NCBI RefSeq assembly: GCF_032854445.1
Contig: NC_088295.1
Location: 18,525,385-18,589,384 of the forward strand
Length of the DNA: 64,000 bases
Source of the DNA: Liolophura sinensis
Lineage: Eukaryota > Mollusca > Polyplacophora > Chitonida > Chitonidae
Reading direction: 5' to 3'
Shown here: one piece after another, positions 45,401-59,600 of the stretch
Layout: each line of letters opens with the position of its first letter
Position numbering within the stretch: the stretch's first letter is position 1
Made by a program: the position numbers and the translations under genes
Notes under the pieces: model-generated
Databases searched by the model: none
The model's input: only the letters and a program-made list of their open reading frames with translations
Told to the model about the DNA's origin: nothing

Positions 45401-47641
45401 CAACAAATCAACAAAAACATTACATATAAGTGATGAGATTACAAGAATTGATGCCACAAGAAAGACTCACCAAGACACACTGATGCTACTATCTCACAAA
45501 GTGATGTCCTCCCACAATATTTCTGACTGCCAGCATATAAATGAAATATTCTTGAGCACAGCGTAAAACACCAATGAAATAAATATATAAATAAATACAA
45601 GGTCATGTCTTTTTCCATAGATTCAGGGTAAACATATTTCACCAGGCGGATTATCCAAATGACAGGGACTGTACCTGTGTCTCTTGCTGATTTCTGTCAT
45701 GTCATCATCAGTGTAGAGTTTCGTCAGAGCATCCCCAAACTTCTCTCGTTCTCTTTGCAGTTCCTCCTCATACTTCTTTCCCATGGCCTCCAATGCTGAG
45801 GTAAAACATGAAAATGGTTAAATATGCAGCACTGTCTTGTTCAAATGTAACCTTGCAAGCAGCAGTAGAGGTGTCATGATTCAGGAATGATGAGTGATCA
45901 CGAACTTGACCAGGAATGGTCACAAACTTAATGCTTATTCAACTACATGTACCAATGTATACAAAAAAAAAAAAAAACCAGCACAAAGAAATATAAAAGT
46001 CAGACACAGAAATACTCAAATTTTAACACTCTTTACAATTTTATATATTTTTGATAGTTTCAACAATCACTGAAGTGCCTAAATCTGGAAAACTGGAAGT
46101 TTAAGAGTTGTATAGCAAATTACAAATAAACTACACTAAATTTCTTTATTTCAGTCTGTGTCGAAAACTCATCAGCACACTTCATAACTGGGACTCATGT
46201 TACCTGCTTTGGTGGATTTCATTTCATCTTCTAAAGCTTTGTCTTTCTCCTTTCTCAGCTGAACTAACTGGGACTTGTGCCTCTCATGCATCCTCAATAA
46301 AATCCTCTTGTGAACACGAGTGTCTATCTTCTGTAACCAGGAAAAAGCGTGAGTGAGTGCTTGGGGTTTAACGTCGTACTTAGCAATTTTTCAGTCATAT
46401 GACGATAAAGGAGTCCTTAGGGTGTATGTATTGTGCCTCTCTGTTGCAGGACAGGGAGGCACATTACATATTAAAAATTAATATATACACACACATATCT
46501 CCCGCATTACACAATTCATTAAAACATGTGATTCATTTATAACACTGTTGTAAATTTTTCACCCAGTACATTTATGCACTATGTGCATGTTAACTTTATC
46601 ATGTGATAGTTCATTGAAAGCCATGATGTTATGCAGACCTGGCTTATGGCCAACATCAAATTACACACTTGTTTGATCCCGTGTTATATATGTCATAGTC
46701 TTTCATACACATGTAGGTCAATGGCCCTTATACAACACACAACTTACAACATTGTAGACTGCTTTTTCTCCGAACAACAGCTTTGTATCATTAAAAAAAC
46801 ATGGAACCCTGTCATATTGTTAGGGTCCAGTAACACAGAAGTCTGTGTAATCAGACATCATACCTTTGCTCCTCTTGGCTCCTCAATCTCTTCTCCGCCA
46901 TCTGACACCTCTGAGGAGTCATCGTCAGACTCCTCATCTGTGCTGCTGCTGCTGAAGTCCTGATTGGTGATCTCTAGCAGACTCTCCTGAGAGCCAGACT
47001 GAAAGTGAAAGTACAGTCATACATATCATATCAGCAAATTATGATTTACAAATATCTACAACCTTAAAATTCATTTTATTTATTTATTTGATTGGTGTTT
47101 TAAGCCTTACTCAAAAATATTTCACTTATACAACAGTTGCCAGCATTATGGTGGGAGGAAACCGGGTAGTGCACGGGAGAACCCACGATCATCTGCAGGC
47201 TACTGATAGACCTTCTCACTTACGGCCGGAGAGGACACAACCTTAAAACTATTATCACACACAATGAACAATAGGTCCTAAAAAACAAAGCATTACAAGG
47301 TAAAAGCAGCCCAAGTGCAATGCATTGTGAAATACAAAGGTACACTGATTCTTTTAAATTTTGCATGAATAAAATCAAAATACGTAAAAGTATAATGGAA
47401 TGGCAAGTGATGTTGAAGTTAAAATTCGCATATGCACACACTTTTAATTTATTATTATGATTAGAGTCTGAAAGCTACATTCACAGACATTTAACTTTTC
47501 ACGTTGAATAACCCTTAATAAGCTTACCTTAAAACCGGTCAAGATGTGCTCCACATTCTGAATTTTGCCCAACAAAGCACTGGCTAATTTGGTGTTCCTT
47601 TGGGAATGTGGGATACTGGAACGCATACTCTTCAGCTCCAT
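42413..47641 (-). CDS. MPRIP: MPRIP C-terminal exons (coiled coil and basic Ser-rich tail)
   Basis: Eleven exons follow the giant exon. They include an acidic Ser run (SSSSTDEESDDDSSEVSDG, 46864-46998), coil segments (LEVEHLKEEVTKLKEKFKKK; MKEQLKVMKERLQKSQE; EHEEEVEKLKRKLEQALL), a basic RDRSPSPQRGG segment and the last exon with LRRSKSSPSLPSISKLP, ending SNSSRFNKP and TAA at 42413-42415. The exon at 46204-46330 is the parent of the dead copy at 39.7 kb. The exon at 45174-45317 uses donor gtttgt. Confidence 0.88.
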
Positions 47642-50600
47642 CTGCAGTCAAATATCACAACTTAACATTTAAATGTGGTCCGGAATAAAGGTATGGAAAG
47701 CATACCATATCATCACAGTAGTCTGTGGATCGCTAATGGTTATGTCTAATATTCAATAATATCCATGAAATACAACCAATGTCAGGAACACATACAGGTA
47801 CATGTAATATAAAAGATGACCCACACTTACACTAGGAAATTTCACAAATTCGAACTTCACAATGTAATATTCTTTTTATTATTCAAAGTGACAGTTTTGT
47901 GAGACTTAATAGGATTGTACATGTATGAAACATCAATACCCTTAGATGGTGGATGTAAAATTATTATATTGCACACAGTATTTTAAAACAAATTCTTCCC
48001 ATTCCATCTACCAGTGTAAGTTAATGAGAAACTGGATCAGGTTACTCACCATAACCTTAGCTCTTTGTGAGGAAAGCTGATGTCGCAGTCTCATGATCTC
48101 ATTACTCATATCTGCCTCGGACTGGACCTCACTAGCCCGGATAGCACTGACAGCTGTGAACATATCCTGCTTCAGCTGGTCAAACTCACTCTCATGGTCT
48201 TCCTTGATGGCATCTATCTCCTCCTCTAGCTGGGCTATCCTGTCCTCATACTCTGCCACCAAACTCTCCTTCTCCCGCTCATGGTCATCTATGATCTCCT
48301 CCACCTTACTCTTGGCATCCTTTATGTCCTTCATCACAGAGGTCGTGGTTTCCTCTTGGGTTTTCTTCACAACGGACATTGCCTGGCGAAAAAGTTTCTC
48401 TAGAGTGTCAGTCTGACCCTGGAAATCTTTGGATGCACTGGATTTCAAAGAGCTTTTAAGCTTCTTCAGCATGAGTTCCACTGACTTCATGGCCTCTGTG
48501 ACTTTGCTATGTTCCTCCTCCAAAGTTCCTTCTGGTTTGGCAAGGAAGGACTCGCACTCAGCATATGACTCTGCCACGCTTTCATTGGCATCTACTCTCC
48601 CATACTTTGCCTCATAATATTCATGAAGTTCCTGAAGCTCTTCCCTGTGATGCATCTTGAGTTTCAGGCTGCTGTAGGTTAGTTCTGCCTGGAAAACGGC
48701 TTCCCTCAACAGGACTTCAGCGTATGCTGCCAGAGCCTCACCCTTCCAGCCTCGCAGTTCTGGGAGCTGTCCTGCCAGTTCAGCTATCTGACCTGTTGAA
48801 GCCCTCACCTTGTTCCTCAGGTCTGTTGCTTTGGCCTCCTTTGTGGATGCTTCTTTCATCAGAGCTTCTCCCAGGATCTTTCTCATTCTCTGTGCAGATT
48901 CCGATGAACTATCAGGGTTAGGAGGATCTCGTTCTAGATCTAGCTTGTTCCTCTTGTGTACAGCATTCAAATATCTAGTGCTTCCAACAACAGCAGCAAA
49001 CTGTGCTAAAATAGCACAAAATGCAGCCAACCCAGTCTTAATTTCTTCTTTAAGAGACTGTCCTTTGGAAGTAGCAGTAGTCATATTTGACAAAACACTG
49101 CTGTATTTTGATTTTAGCTCAGTGAATGTATACTGGAATTCTTCTTTCAAAGATTTCTGTAGCTGAGCACCTTTTTCTTGAGGAGCGTCCTTATGAGCAC
49201 TGCTCCAGTCACTTAAATACTGGTCACGAACGCCATTCATAACCACATTGATAAGTTCACACATGGAGGCCTGCCTGGACTGCAAATCACTACCACTAAC
49301 ATTGTTCAGAGTTTCTATAGCTAATGTTTCTGCCAGTTTTGAGATTTTCTCTCTTCTGAAGACAGACACAGCTTTAGAAATTGCACTCTGTCGATGGTAA
49401 AGAAGATCCAATGCCTGAGAGAGTTCCTGATTTATTATATCAAGCCTTTGCTTATCAGTCATTCTTGTACCAATCCTGCTCTTCATTTGTGCCAAGGCAA
49501 ATGTTATTTCTCCTTGAATCAATGCCCTTGACGTCAGATGTGCTGCGTAGGACTCAATGGGCTCCAGGGCTGTGTTGTTACATTGGTTGTTCATGCTGTC
49601 CTGAATCTGGGATCTAACCAGGACCTCCTCCGCCAGACTCATTGTCTGGGGGTCACCGCCCTCTGAAAGCATCACTGACGAGTGGCGTAGCTCTTCAGAC
49701 TTGGAAGCTGTCAATGTTGACAATTTGCCCTGCATTATTATTTTGTCTGCAATTAATGCAGCATATGACCCAAGTACATCCAAATCTAAGTTGGATTCTG
49801 GACTATCAGATTTTACTCCAAGTTGCTGCTCTAGTTTGAACAATCTAAAGTTAGCATCTTGAATGTCCCTTGATAGAGAAGAATGAAAAGTTTTAGTGTC
49901 TTGCTTTTGAACCAGGTAAGAGAGTTCTCCGAGTATAACAGCTTCACAAGCCAGTTTCTCTGCGTACAAGCACTGCTTCTGGCTTTCTGAGAGAGGCCCT
50001 AATTGACTAAACTCGGCCTGTTTCAGTACAACCCTAGCATCTAGGGCAGTTTTTTTCACAGATATATCCTTTAGTATGTCCTGTTCGCTTTGACCAACAG
50101 GGATACAGGCTGCTTCCATGGCTTCTGTCAGCCTCTCTTTCAGCAGAGCCAGACTATCAGCTCCTACTGGCTGCTTGTCTTTATCCTGATAAGACTCAAC
50201 AATATGGATTATGCTGGATAACTTGGACCTGCAGTTCTCGAGTGTACACTCCGTCTGGCTCAACTGAAGTTGCACCTCCTGAAGACGGCTGCCTACAGTT
50301 GTTGTGGGCGTTGATGGTGTGGAATGGCTGTTAATTTCAACATTTAACTGCCTCAAGCTGTCTTCATATTTCAGTATTTGCTCTTGAAGCTTCATCTCCT
50401 TTTCTTTCAAGCTTTTCAGTTCCCCTTGACTAGAATCTTTGTCACCAATCTTTGAGGTGATGTCTTTCATCTTGGAGTTGGTCGACTCCAGTTGCAGCTT
50501 CATCTGTTTGAGTTTGGCAGTGAGTTGTTTGCTGCTAGTAGGGCTGGCAGGGCTTGTTGGGGTGTCTGGAAGAAGCCTGGGTCTAGAGCTTCCCTGAGTG

Positions 50601-53600
50601 TCATCCTGGGACCTGCCCACCTGCTGCTCCACTAATCCAATCTGCTGCTGCAGACTCGCTGTCTCTGTATCCTGATTCTTCATTGCATTCTCTACAAACT
50701 CTATATTATGCTCTAAAGAATTAAGTTGGCTCTCTAATTCTTTGGACAGGCCTGCATTACCTGAGGGATAAGGCAGAGCCTGTTTGCTTACCCCACACAG
50801 TTTGGAAGACAGTTCATTCAATCGGCTGTTCATTACCGCTACCTGGCTCTCATAGTCTTTCTCTAAAGCATTTTTCTGCTGACGCAAAAGTTTCTCATTC
50901 GTTTCTAGTTTTACGAAATTAGCTTCTGTTTCCTTTACTTCCTGCTTTAACTTCTTGATCTCAAACACTGCCTTGTCGAACTTTTTCTTTAACTCCAGAT
51001 ACTCCTCCAGAATTGCTTGAGGCCCAGATGAACCACTGACTGTGACCTTGTGTTGGAAAGCAGGGTTGTCTACAGCATCATCCACAAGAAGAGTCGTATC
51101 CTTCAAAGCCTGGTTTGTAACCTCTAACCTCTTCTGGAGCTCTCCCAACATGGAGGTGGTTTCTGCTAAAGCCAGAACTCTTTCCTCTGGTACCTTACCT
51201 CCATGCTGTGAATTGTAATCCTGGATAACATGTTCTAGATTAAGTAGTTTACTCTTTACCAGTTTCATCTCTTCCATCACCTGATCATATTTGTTCAAGA
51301 CATCCCCAGAGCCTGGTCTGACCCGACTTGATCTCAGTAAGGTATCCAGCTCTTTCTGTTTACCTTCACATCGCTTTTCCAAATCTGCTACACGATCATT
51401 CAAAACACTAATGGAAGCCTCCAGAGCTTCATTTTGTTCATACAAGTTTCTGTTTATGGCTTTCAGACTCTCTATTTCGTTAGCTGTCTGGTTCTTCCCC
51501 TTCTTTGTGCTGTCTGCTTGCTTACTTGAATTGCGATCAGCATCCTTCCTCGCCTTCAGCTGTGCCAGTTCTTTTTCAGCTTTCTTGAGCTTGCTGAGCA
51601 GTTCTCTGTTTCGTTCCTCCATGGTGCTTGCCGTTTGTTCAGCCTTGAATGTTTTCCTGTCAAATGTCTCCAGCCTTTTGCTTAGCTGTTCCATTTTGTC
51701 ATCTGTCTCGATGACCTTCTCCTCCAGCTGTGAGATAATCTCATCTTTCTCCTGGAGAATGTCCTTCATGTCACTGTTGACATTGTCAGTGATGGTGCTC
51801 TGCCTCTGGATGTTCTCTAACTGTTGCTCCAGATCCTCCCGATCCCCACAGAACTGCCTCTCTATGTCCTCTAAGTGTTTCTCATACTCATCCTCTACTT
51901 TCCTCAGCTTCAGGTCATGCTCCCTCAGCTTAGCCTTGGCTGCAGCCAGTTCACACTCTGTATTGTCCAGATGCTCTTTGGTTGTTTTGTAGTCTCTCTC
52001 CACAGCTTTTAGCTTCAGGATTTCCCGTTCACTGTTCCTCACTTTCTCCAGGGAACTCTTGATATCATTTGACAGCCTCTTATTCTCACTCTCCTTTGAT
52101 GACAGTTCTTCCCTCTTTGCATCCAGACTGATGGCTGTATCTCGTAGCTGATCCTCTAACATTTTGATCCTGGCATTCCAATCATCAGACAATCTCAGGA
52201 ACTTTTCTTTCTCCTGTTTAAGATTGTTCACAGCCTTGGCCAGCTCCTGTTCTGTTTTAGTCAGTTTGGATAACGAAATGTCCAGTTTGGACTTCAGGGT
52301 ATCAATTTCAGTCTTCTGTCTACGAATGGTGTCCTGGTAATCACGATATTGCTTACGCTGGGATGACTGAAACAAAGATAAATATACTTGTGTGGTTAGT
52401 ACATTTGGAAGAATGATATTTCAAAACCAATGTACAAGTAGAACATGAGTTGACAATCACTACACAACATCACAAAAGTATGGTATTATAAAGATTTGGC
52501 CACAGGTAAAAAGAAATGTCGTATGATCATTTATCATTTTTACAATTAATGTTAAAGCATATGCAGACTCATGAATGTGATGGCCAGTGAAAACACCACA
52601 TTACCTGGGAGGCTGAAAGATCCACACTGTAATCAAAACTGGTATCCACTTCATCCTGGAAAGGTGAACATACAAAATATTTAATCAGGGAATATAAACA
52701 ACTGGCTATCTCAAGGCTATGTCTATTAAAATTTCTCATTTTATAAAATATCTGATTGTAACCTTTCTCTCCTGGAAAGGTGCTCATCCCTCTATGGTTT
52801 GTTCTGGTTTGTACACAAATCATAAAAATGCCCCCCAAAAAGTCAGAAATCTGTTCTTTTCAGTGACAATTTTGATAAATAATATTTGAAGGGATGGAGT
52901 TGAAACAACGAAGCACTATATAATCACTGATTATCACCAAAATTTCTAGATGAAAAGTAAAATTGTTTTGATGTCATTCGAATAAGCATATTGTGATAAC
53001 ATGCAAGTTCTGTTCCTTCACATACACTCCTGCAAAGTCAAGTTTTAAAGTCAATGTTTACACCCACCTGTCCACTATGAAGGGAGTCCAGGTGAACAGA
53101 GTCATGACCTAAGGAATGCAGGTGGGACTTTAACTCGGAGTTACTGATTTGGACATCATGTAATTCACTCTGAGTCTTCTCTAACTGATTCTTCAAAGAT
53201 TCGACCTGAATAAGATATGCCAAACATCATGATCTGATGGATTAGCCTTCCAAGATATTTCAGGGACATTAATGGTTTAAAAACACAGCTGATTTCAAGA
53301 CAGTAAGATCTATTACACAGTTTAATCTATAAACATAAATTCAAACTAGAACAGCTGGAAAGAACAAATCTGATCCTTTGTGTGAACACTTTTCTTTTCT
53401 GAAACTCAGATAGCCTAGAAAACAATACCCTGTAAAATATGCACACATAATTTGCCTTTCCTGAATTGAGACAGATAAACAAATCGCAATATTATTCACA
53501 TAATGTAATAACCCTACCTCTACTTCAAGAAGATCGACTATCACATTGTTTCGTCCTGTAATATCAAGGTCATCTGAAGGTGACTGACGACTTAGCCTTA

Positions 53601-56600
53601 GCTTCTGACTGCTCCTCTGAAGAGACAAGTGTTGCCAGCGGTAAAATAATGTTAACAAATGAGGGATTGTACATATATGCCAATTTTGACGCACAGATCA
53701 GCATATATCCACGTAGTACCCTGTGCATCCCTAACATCCTTAAAACCATTATAACTTGGAATTACCCCCCTGAAGTCATAATAAAACACACCTGAACATG
53801 TTGTTTGGATAAAATGTCCTGACCTTATCTATCCTACAAGAAACAAGCCCACTGCTGTGTGGCTTGAATAATGGGAAAGTCATGTCTCTCAAACAGATTG
53901 GGGTTTGCTGTTTGCTCATGTTATGTTTTGTGCAAATTAGCATAATTAGATAGGAAGATTCTGTCCAAGAGTATTGCAGTACTTTGCTACAGTTTATTGA
54001 GGTACATGTAATTCCTCCAAAGCAGTACATGACATCAATTATCACCCAGCTTTCACTAACGTGAAAGTGTAACAGGTTCTTGGTAATGTAATAGCTAGGA
54101 TTGCAAACACTATATTTTTAACAATTAATAAATAGGAAAAATGTTTTCTTTTCATCAGTTTAACCACCAACACTTATGTGAAAATATTGCATGGTGACTT
54201 GCAGTTAAAAGTTTCAACCTACCGACACAATTTCTGCTTCTTGATCCGAGTCCCCTGATCCAGAGCCTGGGGGCGGGGACTGAAGTCGGGGTGACTTGGA
54301 ACGTGTTTTTTCTTTCACCTTGGTGCTGGGGGACTTTGCTCGCTGATGCAAATTTTCTGATGACTCTCGACCCCTTAGGTCATCAACCCTTCCAGTTTTA
54401 GACTTATGGTTGTCAGCAGATACTCCCACACTGTCACTACCCTCTACATAACGCCGGAATGGGGGCTTGGAAGATGTCAAATCTTCATGGTCACTGGAAT
54501 ACTTCTTTTGTAGCAAGCCCAAATCTGACTTCCTGCTTCTCCTATCTGTGGAAGAGCTCTTGTCTACTGAGTCCAAGAAATGTAGTTTTATATTTTTGGT
54601 ATCATCATTGGTCAACGACCTTCTTGTTTTTCTGTGTATTTCCCTGCTCCGATTACTGCCAACGGCGCTAGGCCCTGTATTACCAATGTTGATGTCATCT
54701 ACCAACACCATATCCCCAACACTACGCAGGTTCAAGTCTGAGTAATGTCGCCTCACAGGTTTGGCCGTGTCTAGTTTTCTGGAGGGCACATCCCTCAGAG
54801 CACTGATCCTCTTTACAAAGGAGCTATCAGATGTGCTGCGTGTCAAATCCACATCATCTCGTGGTGAGCGCTCCACACTGCTGGTTGACTCACTAGACAG
54901 GCTAGAGCGGGTCCTCTGTTTGTTATACTCCACACACTTACCTAGTGACTTCATCCATGTACTACGGATCCCTGAGGTCATCGCCGACAACAAGTTCTCG
55001 CCATTCTGATTCTGAAAGGTAAATTCATAAAATATGTTGGATGTTGAAACATTTTTTCTGTTTTTGTTTTATTTTAATGGCAGCATTTTATTCTGTTCTC
55101 AACATACTTCTGCTAAGTGGCAGTCGTCGGAAAGCAATAGGGTCTTGAAATCCATAACACTTCGCTAAGCATCTCCAAACCTCCTGACTTCGACTGCAGC
55201 AGAGTCAATGGAAATTATTCATTTATTTGATTGGTGTTTTCACTTATGTGATGCCGATCAGGATTATGGCCTTTGGGAGTTTAATTTGAACATGTGACCT
55301 GTGGTCTGAATTCTACCAGTAAGTTTTTTTTTATTTTGAGATGTAAAGTTTGCGACATAATATCTTGAATGGTTTGTTATTAAATGACTGGACTATACCT
55401 TAACAGAAAATCCATAGTTCTTGATACTAGGCACTTCAGATATATCATAACAGGTTGACAGGTCAATTCGCCCTTCTAGCTGGTTACTATCTTCTGCACG
55501 AGAATCTTTGAAGTAACGCAGCGAGTCACCGCTCAGCACAAACCAATGCTTTTTGGGCTCCTGAAACATCAGTTCATCATAGATCTGCTTACGTCTGTAC
55601 GACAACATCCAGTGGGAAGCCATCTTTTGGTACCCACTGTCACAGCCTATAATTCTGGTATTAGGAACTGAGTGCTGTTCATGCTACATATAGGCAGATT
55701 ATAGAGCAGATCAGCTTAAATACCAGCTGTCAGTGTGTTCAATTATAAGTCTACCAGACAAAACATCATAAAAAAGAGTTCAGCTGATATCAAGTCTCAT
55801 GTCTTTAACACCTCTGGACATTTGAAAGGCTGCTGTTGACACATCCACGAGAAGGTGTCAACCACAAGCAACTCAACATGACTATTTGTCTGTGAACAGT
55901 GACGACCCCTCAGCACCATGCGATCATCACACGGCTTTCAGTCACAAACAAGAGGCCTCTCCATGTGCCTTAACGCGAATTCAACAATCTGACCAATATG
56001 TTGATATTCAACAACAAAATGGCCAGATAATTGTTGTCAATGACCATTGTTAGCACAGCCAGACAAGACAGCACAACCTACATGTCACACATATAGCAAG
56101 CCAGTATGTGAGCATGTCATCTGAATGTACTGGGATCTCATTATAGCCAATGAGGGACTGGGCTGAAACTGACAAGCAACTAGTGTTTCAAGGTGAACCT
56201 TCACATGAGGCATTAAGGAGACTGAAACACAAAGGTCATAGCCATAAGTAATTCCTGTCTAATACTGGCTTATCCTCTATATAACACAACAGCTACTATA
56301 GAAATCTCTACTAAGGAACAGGACTACTGCAAGTAGTATGTAACACCTGTTAATCTGAACACATTGTGTAAGGGAGATCAGCCATACAGGTGGGGGCTGG
56401 TAGATTTATCCACACAGTCAAGGTTAAAAACAAGTCGAATGAGACCCAAATCAAGTGTGTACTCAAACCAGAACTCCCCACTTACCGTGTCGGAGGGTCC
56501 CTTCTTGATAAGCCAGCCTTTCTTTGCATAGGACAGTTCCTAAAGTAAAGAATCAGATGTTATCATACTGTCGCCATGATCACATTACAATGATCCGCAA

Positions 56601-59600
56601 TCTTCACACACAATGGATGAATGGAGGAAAATTATATAACCATATGTATTTAACCTACTATTCCCATTGTTATTTATAACCGTTTTGTTCCGCCAGCTAT
56701 GTCTAGAGGAAGAAATTTTAGAATGAGTCTACTTCTCAGTTGTGTGACTGGTGTTGTACTCAGGAATATTTCACTGTTGTTCAAGGACCGAGATATGTAC
56801 ACTGTAATAGAGGAAACTACATGTACATGGCGTATGTTGGGAGAGAGAACACTACGAACTCTGTGGTGGTAACCAGAAGAAAAAACTGCAATGAAACCTG
56901 CATGTTCCAAAGGTGAAGATCCTTAGAGTTATCTCATTCATCAACACGTTATGTTATTCATTGATTTACACGCCATTTGTGTACCCACACACCAAATGGA
57001 AACACCCATAATTAAAGTAAATGGTAAACACAAATGACATTTGTCCTTTCAAAACCAATACTCATCAACTTAGTAGGCAATATGCACACACACATCTGTG
57101 TTACATCAAAATCAGAAAACCTTTACTAATACCATTATGTGACATATACCTACAAGTGCATGTACAATCGTTCATTCATTCAATAACACACATGTACTAC
57201 TTTATCTTGTAAGTGACCTGAACTTTCACACTGATCTTAGAAATGTGTTTTGAGGTTTGGATGATTGGATGACATTCTCCTGGTAAAGAAATTTCAGCAC
57301 CAAAACATGTAGTTGCCTCTACAAAGCACTTTTTGGTGAGAAATTTCAAATCATTTACCTGTACCATGCTGTCATTTACATGTACCATATTGTTTATAGA
57401 TCTGAACAGACAATACAGGTACCAGCATATACGTTTACTTAAGTCTGGAAATAATTTTAGTTCAATCAGACCAATTATACACGTTTATTCAGTTGATTTG
57501 TGTTTAATGCCATGCTCCAAAATTTTAAAAAGATGTGATGACTGTAAAGTTTATGGTTAGAAGAAACCGAGTAATCCACTGATCTTCACTGATCTTGACT
57601 ATATAGGTACACGACAAACTTGCTGACTTAAAGCCACAGCCAAAAGAGAGAGGTGGAATTGAACATCCGACCTCAAGACAGATTATAGTTACGCTTGATA
57701 ACACTGTGCGATTCCATGTACATAAAGCTGACACGCAGTATAATAGTCTGATATAAACTTTTGGACCTGTTTCAGGGCATGTTTCATTTCTGTAGCCTTC
57801 AATATAGAAAGTATCATTCATATTAATGTTCACAGTTTCCCAACCACAAAAAAATAAATAACTGGTAACAGGTGACTTCTTAATATGTCACAGAGAATAC
57901 CCATGGTTTTTTCAAGATGTACATGTAAGAACAAACCTGATGTGTGGGTACACATAAAAGCTTGTATGATTACATACCGTAACGTGTATGTCTACATACA
58001 GAATATAATGAAAATTTCTACTTTACATGTAGGCCTACATGAGTCTCTCTGAAATTCAATCACATGCTATTTCAACTATACTTACATGTAACAAAATAAT
58101 CTGGATAACAAACACGTTTGCATTACACAACCATTATAACACATCAATTTCTATACACGTCCACAATAAGAAGAAGACATGTATCTTCAGAGAGCCTTGG
58201 TTTGTTTTATTGAACAGTGCATCTGAGACATTAAATATACTGATTTGAATACAAAGGTTTGTATACTCCAATTTCCTATACAGGAAAATACTCTAAAAAC
58301 AACCTTTAAACTCTTGTCTTCAAGTCATGTGTTTCAAGCTATGTTTAAAACCGTCAAACATCACAATTAATACAAACACAACTACAGTATAAATTGAATA
58401 ATACAAATGCTTGCGACAGGAGTTGAGCAGTCATATGCATTTCTGTGCGGATTTTCACCCACATGATAGCAAATTTCGATGCTTCAACTTTTGCCCCTTC
58501 TATGATATTAGAGATATGCCAGAGTTGGTAAAAAGCAGACTGCTTTAACACATCACTGATATTCAGGAGTCAGATACAAGTAGGAGTTTATGCCAAGGTG
58601 CCATGTTTGCCTTCCCAGACATCATAGTTTCAGTCTTGCGTGTGTACATGGTGTATTAAACAAAGTTTCCGCAAAGAAAAACGTCTTGATGGTTTCCACA
58701 GTATATTACTGATGTAAAAAGCCACTCACATGTTGCGAAGTCTGGTACTTTTAACCATTCCAGCAAAGATCTATTGCTTCATCTTAGGTATAATAGGTAC
58801 AAATGAAAAGTATTATTTCTCTGAGTATAAGTTATCACTGTGCCTGCTTAAGACAGAGACATGCCTAATAGCTCAAAATATGTGACCATAACGGTGGAGA
58901 TTCTGGGAGCACTATCATATCCTATCTACAGATGGTTCCAATATTCTTTAAAGTGGAAAGATGGGAAACAAAAATAAAGATCAGGGAACAAAAAAGGTAT
59001 CCACCTTCAGAGAAATTTGGCAGTAAAAGTTCTCCAGGCTTTCACTATTCTTCTATTTAACCATTAAATTTATTTCTTACTCCTGTGTGATTCATACATA
59101 TAAAAAATAAATGAAAAATCAACTGAAAATAAGTAATCCCTCAAGTATAAACTTACCCCAGTAATGCCCTCTGTACTCTGACTACATCTCAATGAAGGTA
59201 CTTCCCATTTTGCCATCTAACAGAATAAGAACATGCATTAACACATTATCTCTGATAAGAGTGAGTAAAACAGGCTTTAGGATGTTCAGTTAGCTTCCAA
59301 AATACAGTCACACATGCTGGCTTGTCTGTCACCAAAAGGGTATTATATCAACTAACATGACAACACCTTCCTGTAAAACCTGATTTTGTTAAATTAAATC
59401 AGCCAACATATTTCAAAAATGTTTATAAGAAAAATGACTACAAAGTATCAATGTGTTTCAAGTAAAGGATAGGAAAAGTCAATCTATAATGTACTAACAC
59501 TAACAGAGAAGGCAAATTAAGCATAAGCCCACACTGGTTCAAAAAAAGCGACAAGCAAGGTTTCAACATCATAATGCAACTGCATATACACAGTGATCTC

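Noticed and set aside
51291-51992. Long plus-strand open frame of 233 codons, Ser/Cys/Phe-rich
   Set aside because: It is the antisense shadow of the Glu/Lys-rich giant MPRIP exon; Lys, Glu and Leu codons read backwards give Phe/Leu/Ser without stops. No family resemblance.
55399-55623. ATG at 55623 as the start of the MPRIP-like protein
   Set aside because: The acceptor tttcag at 55561-55566 joins the in-phase upstream exon that supplies the first PH strand (KKGWLIKKG), so the ATG is intronic.
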